From an uncultured Clostridia bacterium (lineage in GTDB: Bacteria; Bacillota; Clostridia; TANB77; CAG-508), in contig CAKPKF010000007.1 of assembly GCA_934167175.1 (NCBI GenBank), forward strand, positions 1 to 64,000: DNA of 64,000 bases, given 5' to 3'. The notes beneath the pieces were generated by a model, which was not told the origin of the DNA, ran no database searches, and saw nothing but the letters and a program-made list of their open reading frames with translations. Positions 16,792 through 26,157 of this stretch are shown here, one piece after another; the first letter of the stretch is position 1, and each line of letters starts with the position of its first letter. Position numbers and translations under genes: made by a program.

Positions 16792-18096
16792 ATGAATATT
16801 ATAGATATTATTGCAAAAAAAAGGGATAAGCAAATATTAGAAAAAAAAGAGATAGAATATTTTGTAAAAGAATATACAAAAGGAACTATTACAGATTACC
16901 AAGCGGCAGCTTTTATAATGGCTATATATATTAATGGGATGAATGAACAAGAAACAACAGATTTGACACTTGCAATGGCGAATTCAGGAGAAATATTAAA
17001 CTTGGATAAATTAGGAGAAAATATAGTAGATAAGCATAGCACAGGTGGAGTAGGAGATAAAGTAACAATAATATTAATGCCTATTATTGCTTCATTAGAT
17101 ATTCCTGTTGCAAAAATGTCTGGTAGAGGATTGGGATTTACTGGTGGTACAATTGATAAATTAGAGTCAATACCAGGTTATAACACAGGAATAGATGTTG
17201 AAAAATTTTTAGAGAATGTAAAAAAGATTAATATAAGTTTAATAGGACAAACTCTTAATTTAGCACCAGCTGATAAAAAAATATATGCATTAAGAGATAC
17301 TATAAGTTGTGTAGATAGCATTCCATTGATTGCTTCTAGTATAATGAGCAAAAAAATAGCAAGTGGAGCCAATAAAATTGTGTTAGATGTGACTGTTGGA
17401 GATGGAGCTTTTATGAAAGATATAGATTCAGCAAGAGAATTAGCAATAATGATGAAAAATATTGGAGAATTGGCTAATAAAGAAACTGTTTGTGTGTTAA
17501 CTAATATGGAAGAACCATTAGGAAGAAATGTTGGTAACATATTAGAAATACAAGAAGCGGTTGAAGCTTTGAGAGGAAAAATGGAGCAAGACGTAAAAGA
17601 AGTTGTACTAGAATTAGGAAGTTATATGATAAAACTAGCAGGAAAAGGTGATAACCTAGAAGAAAACAAACGAAAAATTTTAGAGAACATAGAAAATGGA
17701 AAAGCATATAATAAGTTTTTAGAATTGGTTAAAAATCAAGGTGGAGATATACAATATATAAATGATACAAATAAACTAGAAAAGTCAAAATATATATACA
17801 AAGTTATATCGCCAAAAACAGGATATATAAAAGAATTAAAAGCTGAAGAAATAGGAAAAATATCTGCATATTTGGGAGCAGGCAGAATAAAAAAAGAAGA
17901 TGTTATAGATAAAAGCGTAGGAATAGAAATATGCAAAAAAATAGGTGATAAAGTAGAAAAAGGTGAAATATTAGCTATAGTGTATTCAAACGATGAAAAA
18001 AAAGGAAAAATAGCAAGTGATAACATAGAATATACATATAAAATTGTAGAAGAAAAAACGGAAAAATTGAAAACTATAATAGAGATAATAAAATAA
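16792..18096 (+). CDS. Pyrimidine-nucleoside (thymidine) phosphorylase
   Basis: A 434-residue enzyme of the thymidine phosphorylase family, converting pyrimidine nucleosides plus phosphate to base plus (deoxy)ribose-1-phosphate in salvage. Family marks are the alpha domain with FIMAIYINGMNEQE, the phosphate-binding KHSTGGVGDKVT (about 81-92), KMSGRGLGFTGGTIDKLES (about 105-123) and ALRDTISCVDSIPLIASSIM. Whether it prefers thymidine (DeoA) or uridine as well (Pdp) cannot be read from sequence; Firmicute members are usually broad. GGAGG precedes the ATG 14 bases after rnhB. Confidence 0.92.
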   Translation: MNIIDIIAKKRDKQILEKKEIEYFVKEYTKGTITDYQAAAFIMAIYINGMNEQETTDLTLAMANSGEILNLDKLGENIVDKHSTGGVGDKVTIILMPIIASLDIPVAKMSGRGLGFTGGTIDKLESIPGYNTGIDVEKFLENVKKINISLIGQTLNLAPADKKIYALRDTISCVDSIPLIASSIMSKKIASGANKIVLDVTVGDGAFMKDIDSARELAIMMKNIGELANKETVCVLTNMEEPLGRNVGNILEIQEAVEALRGKMEQDVKEVVLELGSYMIKLAGKGDNLEENKRKILENIENGKAYNKFLELVKNQGGDIQYINDTNKLEKSKYIYKVISPKTGYIKELKAEEIGKISAYLGAGRIKKEDVIDKSVGIEICKKIGDKVEKGEILAIVYSNDEKKGKIASDNIEYTYKIVEEKTEKLKTIIEIIK

Positions 18097-18106
18097 TAAC
18101 TAGTGA

Positions 18107-18146
18107 AGAGAAAGAAAAAAGAGTAGCTACTCTATTTTCCTTTCTC
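18107..18146. terminator. Bidirectional terminator between convergent genes
   Basis: AGAGAAAG-AAAA-AGAGTAG and its complement CTACTCT-ATTTT-CTTTCTCT form a long stem just after the phosphorylase gene. It overlaps the 3' end of the minus-strand gene 18127-18360. Confidence 0.75.
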
Positions 18147-18360
18147 TTGTTTCATTCCTACCTGAAAAATTACACATTTTTTCATATTCTTTACATCTTA
18201 TTTTATAATCCATTTGCATACACAAATAACGATAATACATGAAACCTTGTTCATATTGAAGCATTGGATTAAATATAGGATCTTTATACATATCATTCAT
18301 ATCAGTATCAAAATTCATATCATATGGAACAAACCCAGAAAAATTCATATTTTTATCCAC
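18127..18360 (-). CDS. Small Met/Tyr-rich protein downstream of ylbJ
   Basis: A 77-residue hypothetical protein rich in Met, Tyr, Asp and Asn (MNFSGFVPYDMNFDTDM...), with no membrane segment. I do not recognise the family; its composition and position behind ylbJ resemble small spore-coat proteins, an inference only. The GTG at 18360 is chosen since AAGGAG lies 9 bases upstream; its start overlaps the ylbJ stop codon (18355-18353), so the two are probably translationally coupled. The end is rich in Arg/Glu. Confidence 0.65.
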   Translation of the reverse strand: MDKNMNFSGFVPYDMNFDTDMNDMYKDPIFNPMLQYEQGFMYYRYLCMQMDYKIRCKEYEKMCNFSGRNETRERKIE

Positions 18361-19541
18361 GAAAATCAACTCCTTTTTTGTTTATAAATTTATTAAAAAT
18401 TACATAAAATATAATTATAGATAAAACAATAAAAAAAACAAATAACATGTTGGAGGTATAATAATTAGTTGCTTTAGTAATGTCACCAGAAAAAGTAGGT
18501 ATTAAATCTAAGTTGAAAAAATTAAAATTATTTATTATAAGATATGTATAAATAGAAGCAAATATACCTTGTAGTGATTTGCCAATAATGTAAGGTTTTA
18601 TAGAAATGTCAGATGATGAAATAATACTATATACTTGTAATAAAACTGAAATACCACCAAATCCAAGTAAAAAAGCACACAAAATAATATTAAAAGAGAT
18701 AGATTTATTAGCAATAGAACAAACTTGTTCCAAACCATTAGTTAGCTCTATAACACCTGTAATAGCAGCTTTAAGAAAATTGTGATTAATATTAAAAGTA
18801 CAAAAAAAGGGAGATAAAACATTAGAAACCATTTCTAATATTTTACTTTGTTCTAAAATAGATAATATAACTGAAAATAAAACTATAAAACCACCAATCA
18901 TAATAATAGTATTAAAGCTGTTTATTATGCTTTCGGAAAGAATTGTTCCTAAATTAGAAAATGTTAATTGCTTTTTGGGGGTGTAAATATATTTATTTTT
19001 ACTTTCCTTAGAATTTGATTTATATTTCCAAAATCTAAATAGTACTCCAACAGTAATACATGCTAAAACATGTGTTATAAATAAAAGAAAACCAGTTCTT
19101 GTATCTCCTATTAATCCGTGAGCCGACAGTACCAATTATAAATAATGGGCCAGAATTATTACTGAAAGACAATAAACGTTCGCATTCTTCACGTGATACA
19201 ATATTGTTTTTGCGGAAATTCACTAGTATCTTAGCTCCAGTAGGATAACCACTAATAATACCCATAATAAAAGCAAAACTCCCTTCACCTGGAACATTAA
19301 AAATTGGACGCATAATATTATTTAATAATTTGCCTAAATAATATATGACATTAGTGTAACTGAGCAATTCTGTAGCAATAAAAAAAGGAAGCAGTGAAGG
19401 TACAACTGAATTAGCCCAAAGCCATAAACCGTCTTTGGTGGCAGATATATTTTGCCTAGAAAAAAGTAATAAACAAATAGTAAAAATACAAAATAAAAAA
19501 GGTAATATATTCTTTTTAAAAGATAGACATATAAATTTCAT
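18353..19541 (-). CDS. ylbJ: Sporulation integral membrane protein YlbJ, read through one CGGA site
   Basis: A polytopic nucleoside-recognition-domain protein needed for sporulation in Bacillus (mother-cell, sigma-E regulon). The first frame contains WANSVVPSLLPFFIATELLS, GIISGYPTGAK and NNSGPLFIIGTVGS. CGG at 19118 is then met in frame. Skipping the C continues GLIGDTRTGFLLFITHVLA in the second frame and on to eight or so membrane spans, 395 residues in all. Without the shift the protein would lose its C-terminal two thirds. The end overlaps the start of the next small gene. Confidence 0.88.
19115..19118 (-). other. In-frame CGGA read +1 as Gly (ylbJ)
   Basis: Minus-strand context TCA CGGA, skipped base C at 19118. 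It joins ...IIGTVGS to GLIGDTRTGF. Confidence 0.88.
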
Positions 19542-19624
19542 AATATAAACACCAAATCTTTCAATTAATATATATTAAGAAAATAAAAATATATGTATAG
19601 TTATAAATTCATTCTTAAAAAATC

Positions 19625-19653
19625 TTGTAATATAAAAACTTATATGTTATATT
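19625..19653 (+). promoter_or_regulatory. Promoter of rpiB
   Basis: TTGTAA (19625-19630), 17-bp spacer, TATATT (19648-19653). Confidence 0.45.
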
Positions 19654-19684
19654 AAATTTAAGTTTATACAAAGGAGGTACGGCT

Positions 19685-20131
19685 ATGATTGCATTAGGAA
19701 GTGACCATAGAGGATACAAGTTAAAAGAAGAAATAATTAAATATTTAGGAGAAAAAGAAATAGAATTTAAAGATTTTGGAACTTATTCTGAAGAAAGAAC
19801 AGATTATCCCAAAATAGCAAGTGAAGTATCAAAAGCAGTACAAAATGGAAAATGTGATGTAGGAGTATTAATATGTGGTACTGGCTTTGGAATGACAATG
19901 GTAGCTAATAAATATAAAGGGATAAGATGTGCAGATTGCTATTCAGAAGAAACGGCTAAATATGCTAAAGCTCATTCAAATGTTAATATATTAGCATTGC
20001 CAGCAGATTATATTAATACAAGTAAAGCAATTGCTATAATAAGAATGTGGCTAGGAACAGAATTTTTAGGAGGAAGATATCAGGAAAGACTAAAAATGAT
20101 TGAAAAAATAGAAAATGAAAATATGAAATAG
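19685..20131 (+). CDS. rpiB: Ribose-5-phosphate isomerase B
   Basis: A 148-residue enzyme of the RpiB/LacAB fold that interconverts ribulose-5-phosphate and ribose-5-phosphate in the pentose phosphate pathway. IALGSDHRGYKLKEEI opens the protein, the active-site cysteine is in GVLICGTGFGMTMVANK (about 58-74), followed by ADYINTSKAIAIIRMWLGTEF. AAAGGAGGTAC precedes the ATG. It is followed after 13 bases by the WecA-like gene, as in many Firmicutes where rpiB sits near wall precursor genes. Confidence 0.95.
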   Translation: MIALGSDHRGYKLKEEIIKYLGEKEIEFKDFGTYSEERTDYPKIASEVSKAVQNGKCDVGVLICGTGFGMTMVANKYKGIRCADCYSEETAKYAKAHSNVNILALPADYINTSKAIAIIRMWLGTEFLGGRYQERLKMIEKIENENMK

Positions 20132-20144
20132 CAGGAGGAGTATT

Positions 20145-21373
20145 ATGTGGGGAGATATAGCAATAGCATTTTTGTTAGCATTTATCACAGCATTTGTTGT
20201 TACACCATATACTATTAGATTAGCTAAACGACTGCGGAGCTGTAGATACACCAAAAGATGAAAGAAGAATTAATACTAAAACAATGCCAAGATTACGGTG
20301 GAATAGGTGTAATTGCTGGATTTGTAGTATCAATTACTTATCTGATTATAGTAATGAGTATTGAAGGAAGTATTAATTTATTTGGAGAAGAGCAATACAT
20401 TCAGAAACTGATAGGATTTTTATTAGGAGCATTGGTTATAATTATAACTTGTTTTATAGATGATATAAAAGGAATTTCTCCGCTTGCCAAATTATCTGGG
20501 CAAATTTTGGCAGCTATTATATGTCTAAAATTTGGATTAAAAATAGAACATATAAACATACCATTTTTTGATAGAGTTCAAAGTGACGTATTTACTACAA
20601 TACTAACAATAGGATGGATAGTAGGAATAACAAATGCAATTAATCTTATAGATGGATTAGATGGCTTATCATCTGGAATATCGTTAATATCATGTCTATC
20701 CTTACTAATGATATTTTCATTAAATGATTCACCAGTAATAGCTATTATACTAATTACAGCATTAGCTGGTGCTTTGACAGGATTTTTACCGTTTAATTTT
20801 AATCCAGCTAAAACATTTATAGGAGACACTGGTTCTAATTTTTTAGGATATTCACTTTCAATAATATCAATATTAGGGATTGCCAAAACATATACATTAA
20901 TAGTTATAGTAGCACCATTAATCGTACTTGCATTACCTGTTATGGATACATTGTGGGCAATTGTAAGAAGGTTAAAAAAAGGAAAGTCAATCAAAGCAAT
21001 TGTAATGCCAGATAAAGGGCATTTACATCATAAAATGATAAAAAAAGGTTTTTCACAAAAACAAGCAGTTTTAATTTTATATGGTATTAGTGCAACTTTT
21101 GGAATGTTTGCGGTTATACTATTAGATAGTGGAATATGGAAAGCTTTATCTTTTGCGTTGATGATAGTTGCAGTAATAGCTTTAGGATATAAAAACTTGT
21201 TTAAAGTAAAAGAAGAAGAAACATATAAATGTATGTCATGTGGATATGTTTATAATCCTGAAGTTGGAGACAAAGAACATGGTGTAACTGTGGAAACATT
21301 ATTTGAGAATCTACCAGACACATGGAAATGTCCAGTATGTAAAGCACCAAAAGATATGTTTGAAGAAGAATAA
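20145..21373 (+). CDS. WecA/TagO-like glycosyl-1-phosphate transferase fused to a rubredoxin, with two CGG sites
   Basis: An undecaprenyl-phosphate GlcNAc-1-phosphate transferase-type membrane enzyme, which starts teichoic acid or polysaccharide synthesis. The ATG at 20145 (AGGAGGAG upstream) opens IAFLLAFITAFVVTPYTIRL. CGG at 20235 and again at 20296 must each lose a C to read KRLGAVDTPKDERRINT and then MPRLGGIGVIAGF. The rest carries LIDGLDGLSSGI and FNPAKTFIGDTGSNFLGY, and ends in HLHHKMIKKG. Unusually, a full rubredoxin follows (about residues 357-408) with CMSCGYVY and CPVCKAPKDMF. The total is 408 residues. Annotation of only the downstream frame would give a false start at 20258. Confidence 0.88.
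20235..20238 (+). other. In-frame CGGA read +1 as Gly (WecA-like site 1)
   Basis: Context CTG CGGA; gives Gly in KRLGAVDTPKDERR. Confidence 0.9.
20296..20299 (+). other. In-frame CGGT read +1 as Gly (WecA-like site 2)
   Basis: Context TTA CGGT in the frame set by site 1; gives the first Gly of MPRLGGIGV, the conserved family motif. Confidence 0.9.
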
Positions 21374-21391
21374 ACTTATAAAAACACTAAT

Positions 21392-21416
21392 GGCTAAGAA
21401 AAAATCTTAGCCTTTT
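21392..21416 (+). terminator. Terminator after the WecA-like/rubredoxin gene
   Basis: GGCTAAGA (21392-21399) pairs with TCTTAGCC (21405-21412), then TTTT. Confidence 0.85.
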
Positions 21417-21439
21417 ATCAAATAAAAGAAGGTGAATTT

Positions 21440-22145
21440 ATGAAAAAAGATATGACCATGGAAGATAGAGAAAAAAGAAAACAAAAAATAAATATGGCAA
21501 TAACTAATGTTACAAGAATATTGTTAATGTTAATAATTTTTAGAGGAATAGTAGTAAAGGATTATAATCAACTATTTATTGCATTTGTTACAATAATATT
21601 AACCTATTATCCAAGTATATTAGAAAAAAGATTTGGAGTATATCTGCCAGCTAGTATGCAGATAACAATAACTTTATTTATATTTGGAGCACAATACTTG
21701 GGTGAAATTCGTAATTTTTATAGAATTTTTCCATGGTGGGATACGGCTTTGCATACTATTTCAGGTACTATTTTGGGTGTCGTAGGTTTTATGTTTGTAT
21801 ATTTGCTTAACGAGAAATATGGAAAAAAGGTAAAACTTAGTCCGTTTTTTGTAGTAATGTTTGCATTTTGCTTTGCTGTAACAATGGGAGTCTTTTGGGA
21901 GTTTTTCGAATATGGAATGGATAGAATATTTGGAACAAATATGCAAAAATTTAGATATCCAGAATTAGGAGATGATGGCTTAGTAGACACAATGGGAGAT
22001 TTATTTGTAGATTCACTTCGGTGCATTGATAACCTCAATAGTAGGTTATATATATATTAAAAAGAAAAATGACATAATATTTAGAGAATACTTTAAAGAT
22101 TGGTTTAAGAGTAAAAAAGCAAAGTTTATTAAGAAAAATAATTAG
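21440..22145 (+). CDS. YjdF/DUF2238-like membrane protein, read through one CGGT site
   Basis: A 234-residue membrane protein of unknown function. Several hydrophobic spans and the motifs WWDTALHTISGTILG, VFWEFFEYGMD and VDTMGDLFVDSLG recall the YjdF/DUF2238 family. The frame reaches CGG at 22019. Skipping the C gives DSLGALITSIVGYIYIK and a basic tail ending KKAKFIKKNN. Unshifted translation would stop at 22060. AAGAAGGTGA lies ahead of the ATG. No pathway can be inferred. Confidence 0.8.
22019..22022 (+). other. In-frame CGGT read +1 as Gly (YjdF-like gene)
   Basis: Context CTT CGGT; gives the Gly of VDSLGALI at the start of the last membrane span. Confidence 0.88.
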
Positions 22146-22225
22146 TGTAAAAATTAGAAATATTTATGATTTAGTGTTATAATTATTTTTATGTGAGTTT
22201 ATTTCAGAAAGGATGAAATTTAAAT

Positions 22226-22663
22226 ATGAAGTTAGTAATACAAAGATCAAAAGAAGCAAAAGTAGAAATAGAAGGAAAAATAAATGGGAAAATAAAACAA
22301 GGATATGTTGTTTTAGTTGGAGCAGGACATGAAGATACAAAAGAAACAGTAGATTATTTAGTTAAAAAATTAATTAATTTAAGAGTATTTACAGATGAAA
22401 ACGATAAAATGAATTTATCTATTCAAGATATAGGTGGAGAATTATTAATAATATCACAATTTACACTATATGCTGATTGTAAAAAGGGGAATAGACCAAG
22501 TTTCGTTAATGCTGCAGAACCATCTAAAGCAGAAGAATTATATGAATACTTTATTCAAGAATGTAAGAAAACAGGAATAAATGTTCAAACAGGAATATTC
22601 GGAGCACATATGAAGGTAAGTTTATGTAATGATGGACCTGTAACTATTATTATGGAAAAATAA
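22226..22663 (+). CDS. dtd: D-aminoacyl-tRNA deacylase
   Basis: A 145-residue DTD, which hydrolyses D-amino acids (and glycine) from mischarged tRNAs. The two family motifs are visible: SQFTLYADCKKGNRPSF (about 78-94) with the SQFTL element and NDGPVTIIME at the C-terminus with the GPVTI element. A TATAAT-like sequence lies about 45 bases upstream, and a ribosome-binding site of moderate strength (AGAAAGGATG) precedes the ATG. It is ended by its own terminator. Confidence 0.95.
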   Translation: MKLVIQRSKEAKVEIEGKINGKIKQGYVVLVGAGHEDTKETVDYLVKKLINLRVFTDENDKMNLSIQDIGGELLIISQFTLYADCKKGNRPSFVNAAEPSKAEELYEYFIQECKKTGINVQTGIFGAHMKVSLCNDGPVTIIMEK

Positions 22664-22684
22664 TGTTATAAAAAAATGTAATTA

Positions 22685-22708
22685 AGAGCGACTATGTCGC
22701 TTTTTTTA
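22685..22708 (+). terminator. Terminator of dtd
   Basis: AGCGAC (22687-22692) pairs with GTCGCT (22696-22701), followed by a run of T. Confidence 0.8.
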
Positions 22709-22770
22709 CGATTTAGGCATAAAAAAATCAAGAAGGAAATTATAATTTTTTGGAAAAATCCTTTAACAAC

Positions 22771-22799
22771 TTGAAAAAAAGCGAAAAATATATTATGAT
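22771..22799 (+). promoter_or_regulatory. Promoter of the SNF2 helicase operon
   Basis: TTGAAA (22771-22776), 17-bp spacer, TATGAT (22794-22799). Confidence 0.5.
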
Positions 22800-22834
22800 A
22801 AATTATACTGAAAAAATAAGGAGATGTAGCAATA

Positions 22835-25800
22835 ATGCTAGTTAGCGAAGAAATAACAGATGCATTTTATGATGAAGCAGAGTACAATAGGTATAAAAGA
22901 GCAAAAGAGTATGTAAAACAATCAAGAGTTAGCATAAATAAAATTGACTATACAGATGATAGAAATTTCGCATTACATTCAATTGTAAGAGGGCATGGGG
23001 ATATCTACGATGTTTTTATAGAGGCAAAAAACGGAGTAATAGAAAAAAAGAAATGTGATTGTCAAGATTATAAATCAAATCATATTTCATGTAAGCATAT
23101 AATAGCAACTATAATGGATTTTGATACAAATGAACTTTATGCTAAAAAACTAGGAATAGATTTTGGCAAAGATACTAAAGTAATAGATACTACATCACAA
23201 TATTGGAATTTTAAAAAATTAGTAAATGCATTTTATGATGATACTGTAGAAGAGATAGAAGCAGAAGATAATATGCCAGAAGAAAATATAAGAATAGAAC
23301 CTAAATTAATATATGACAAATACAATGACAACTTAAAGGTAGAATTTAAAATTGGAAATAAGAAAATGTATAAATTAAAAGGTTTAATATCATTTTATGA
23401 AAGATTATTAAATGAAGAAACTTATAGATATGGTAACAGTTTAATTTTTAAGCATACAGAAATGGCATTTGATATAGAAAGTAGAGGAATATTAAAATTT
23501 ATAATAAAATATGCAGAAATAATAAAATATGTAAATAGCACTACTTCAAGATATTATGGGAATATATTAAATGATAACTATGTTGTAATAAGTAACACTG
23601 GGATAGATGAAATATTTTCACTAATAAAAGGAAGAAAAATAGAAATGGAGATTGGAAATGAGATAAAAGAGATAACTTGCATTGACGAAACACCAGATAT
23701 TCAATTTTTATTAGGAAAAGTAAATGATGAAGAGTATAAAATTTATCCAAATGTAAATCCGTCAGAATATACAATTATAGATGGAAAAAAATATTCATAT
23801 ATATTATTAGACGATAAATTAAACAAAATATCGAAAAATTCAAAAGATTCAACAATCAAATTATTAAATATTTTTAATCAAAATTATGTTAAAGAAATAA
23901 TTTTTTCAAAAAGAAATTTACCAGAATTTTTTTCATTAGTTATGCCAAGAATAAAAAATAATCTAAACATGGATTTGGTGGAAAAAGAAAAATTAGAAAA
24001 ATTTATACCAAAGCAATTAGGAGTGAAAGTATTTCTCGACATTGATAAAAATTCTAATATAATATGTGATATAAAATTTTGTTATGATGATATTGAATTT
24101 AATCCATTAGATTTAGAAAATGATGTTACCATAGCAAGAGATATAATAAAAGAAGCAGAAGCATTAAATATTTTTAGAAAAACAGGTTTTTTATTAGACA
24201 AACAAAACTTAAGATTTATTTTAATAAATGAAGAAAAAATATATAATTTTTTATTTAAGGATATTGAATTATATATGCAAAAATTTGAAGTATTAATAAC
24301 AGATAATTTTAAAACAAAACAAGTAACAAAGCCTAAAATAGGAACTATAGGAGTTAAAATAGAGAATAATTTATTAAATATAGATATAGGAAACTTAGGT
24401 TTTGATAAATCTGAAATAAAAGAAATAATGGAGAAATACAAATTAAGAAAGAAATATCATAGGTTAAAAGATGGAACTTTTTTAATATTAGATAAAAACA
24501 GAGATTTAGACTTTATTGATACATTAGAAAAAAATATGGGAATAAGTTATAACGATATGTTATCGGGTACAATAAAGATGCCAGTAAATAGAAGTGTGTA
24601 CATGGACAAACTACTTGAAAGATTGCAAAACGTAGAAATAACAAAAAATGAAACATATGCAGAAATGGTAAAAGATGTAGAAAATCATGTGGACATAAAA
24701 AATATAAAATTACCAGTTAGCATGGAAAAAATATTAAGATATTATCAAAAAACAGGTTTTAAGTGGCTAAAGTCATTAGATAAATATAACTTCGGAGGAA
24801 TTCTTGCAGATGATATGGGACTAGGAAAAACAGTTCAATGCATAAGTATAATTTTAGCCTATATGGAAGAAACTGAAGAAGAAAAAAGAAAACCATCAAT
24901 TGTTGTTTCACCAAGTTCTTTATCATTAAATTGGAAAAATGAGGTGGAAAAATTTGCAAACAACATAAGAGTATTAGTCATATCAGGAAATGCACAAGAA
25001 AGAGAGAAAAAAATCCAACAAATTCCAAATTATGATTTAATAATAACATCTTATGATTTATTAAAAAGAGATATAGAATTATATAAAGAAAATAAATTAA
25101 AATTTAAATATATAATGGCAGATGAAGCACAGTATATAAAAAATAGTAATACACAAAATGCAAAAGCAATAAAAGAAATAAGTGCTGAAACAAAATATGC
25201 ATTAACAGGAACACCAATAGAAAATTCATTGTCAGAATTATGGTCAATATTTGACTTTATAATGCCAGGATATTTATTTAATTATAGGAAGTTCAAGCAA
25301 AATTATGAAACACCTATAATTAAAGATGAAGATAGAGCTTCAATGAAAAGATTGAAAATGATGATAGAACCATTTATATTAAGGCGAACCAAAAAAGAAG
25401 TACTAACAGAATTACCAGATAAAACAATAACTGTATTAAACAATGAGATGACAGAAAATCAATTTAAATTGTATGTTTCATACTTAGAAAAAGCCAAAAA
25501 AGAAGTAAGTGAGGAAATTAACAATAAAGGGTTAGAAAAAAGTCATATAAAAATTTTGGCTCTACTAACAAGATTGAGACAAATTTGTTGTCATCCAAGT
25601 CTATTTATAGAAAATTATAAAGATGGAAGTAGCAAATTAAGTCAGTGTATAGAAATAGTAAAAGATGCAGCAGAATCCGGTCATAAAATATTACTTTTTT
25701 CTGGTTATACAACAATGTTTGAAATAATAGAAAAAGAACTAAAAAAAGAGAATATAAAATATTTTAAATTGACAGGAGAAACAAAAGTAGATGAAAGAAT

Positions 25801-26143
25801 AAAATTAGTAGACGAATTTAATGAAAATAAAGACATAAAAGTTTTCTTAATATCTTTAAAAGCAGGAGGAACAGGATTAAATTTAACAGGGGCAGATGTG
25901 GTAATACATTATGATCCATGGTGGAATTTGGCAGCAGAAAATCAAGCAACAGATAGAGCTTATAGAATAGGACAGAAAAATAATGTACAAGTGTATAAAC
26001 TAATAACCAAAAATTCTATAGAAGAAAAAATTTATGAATTACAACAGAGAAAAGCAGAGTTAGTTGACAATATGTTAAGTACAGAAACTACATTTATAAG
26101 TAAATTAAATAAAGATGAAATTATGCAATTATTTCAAAATTGA
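22835..26143 (+). CDS. SNF2-family DEAD/H helicase with SWIM zinc finger
   Basis: A 1102-residue Swi2/Snf2 ATPase related to RapA/HepA. An N-terminal SWIM zinc finger (CDCQDYKSNHISCKHI, about residues 69-84) is followed by a long bacterial SNF2-associated region. The ATPase core has Walker A ADDMGLGKTVQC (about 651-662), the DEAQ box, ALTGTPIENSLSELWSIF, and the helicase C domain with SLKAGGTGLNLTGADVVIHY and ATDRAYRIGQ. Members remodel protein-DNA or RNA polymerase-DNA complexes; the exact job is unknown. The stop is 14 bases from the trmFO ATG, so the two are an operon. Confidence 0.92.
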   Translation: MLVSEEITDAFYDEAEYNRYKRAKEYVKQSRVSINKIDYTDDRNFALHSIVRGHGDIYDVFIEAKNGVIEKKKCDCQDYKSNHISCKHIIATIMDFDTNELYAKKLGIDFGKDTKVIDTTSQYWNFKKLVNAFYDDTVEEIEAEDNMPEENIRIEPKLIYDKYNDNLKVEFKIGNKKMYKLKGLISFYERLLNEETYRYGNSLIFKHTEMAFDIESRGILKFIIKYAEIIKYVNSTTSRYYGNILNDNYVVISNTGIDEIFSLIKGRKIEMEIGNEIKEITCIDETPDIQFLLGKVNDEEYKIYPNVNPSEYTIIDGKKYSYILLDDKLNKISKNSKDSTIKLLNIFNQNYVKEIIFSKRNLPEFFSLVMPRIKNNLNMDLVEKEKLEKFIPKQLGVKVFLDIDKNSNIICDIKFCYDDIEFNPLDLENDVTIARDIIKEAEALNIFRKTGFLLDKQNLRFILINEEKIYNFLFKDIELYMQKFEVLITDNFKTKQVTKPKIGTIGVKIENNLLNIDIGNLGFDKSEIKEIMEKYKLRKKYHRLKDGTFLILDKNRDLDFIDTLEKNMGISYNDMLSGTIKMPVNRSVYMDKLLERLQNVEITKNETYAEMVKDVENHVDIKNIKLPVSMEKILRYYQKTGFKWLKSLDKYNFGGILADDMGLGKTVQCISIILAYMEETEEEKRKPSIVVSPSSLSLNWKNEVEKFANNIRVLVISGNAQEREKKIQQIPNYDLIITSYDLLKRDIELYKENKLKFKYIMADEAQYIKNSNTQNAKAIKEISAETKYALTGTPIENSLSELWSIFDFIMPGYLFNYRKFKQNYETPIIKDEDRASMKRLKMMIEPFILRRTKKEVLTELPDKTITVLNNEMTENQFKLYVSYLEKAKKEVSEEINNKGLEKSHIKILALLTRLRQICCHPSLFIENYKDGSSKLSQCIEIVKDAAESGHKILLFSGYTTMFEIIEKELKKENIKYFKLTGETKVDERIKLVDEFNENKDIKVFLISLKAGGTGLNLTGADVVIHYDPWWNLAAENQATDRAYRIGQKNNVQVYKLITKNSIEEKIYELQQRKAELVDNMLSTETTFISKLNKDEIMQLFQN

Positions 26144-26157
26144 GAGGAAGAAATAAA

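Noticed and set aside
20258..21373. Separate ORF starting at 20258 as the WecA-like gene
   Set aside because: Its first 12 residues (MKEELILKQCQD) are the middle frame of DERRINTKTMPRL read out of phase. The family sequence continues upstream through two CGGN sites to the ATG at 20145.
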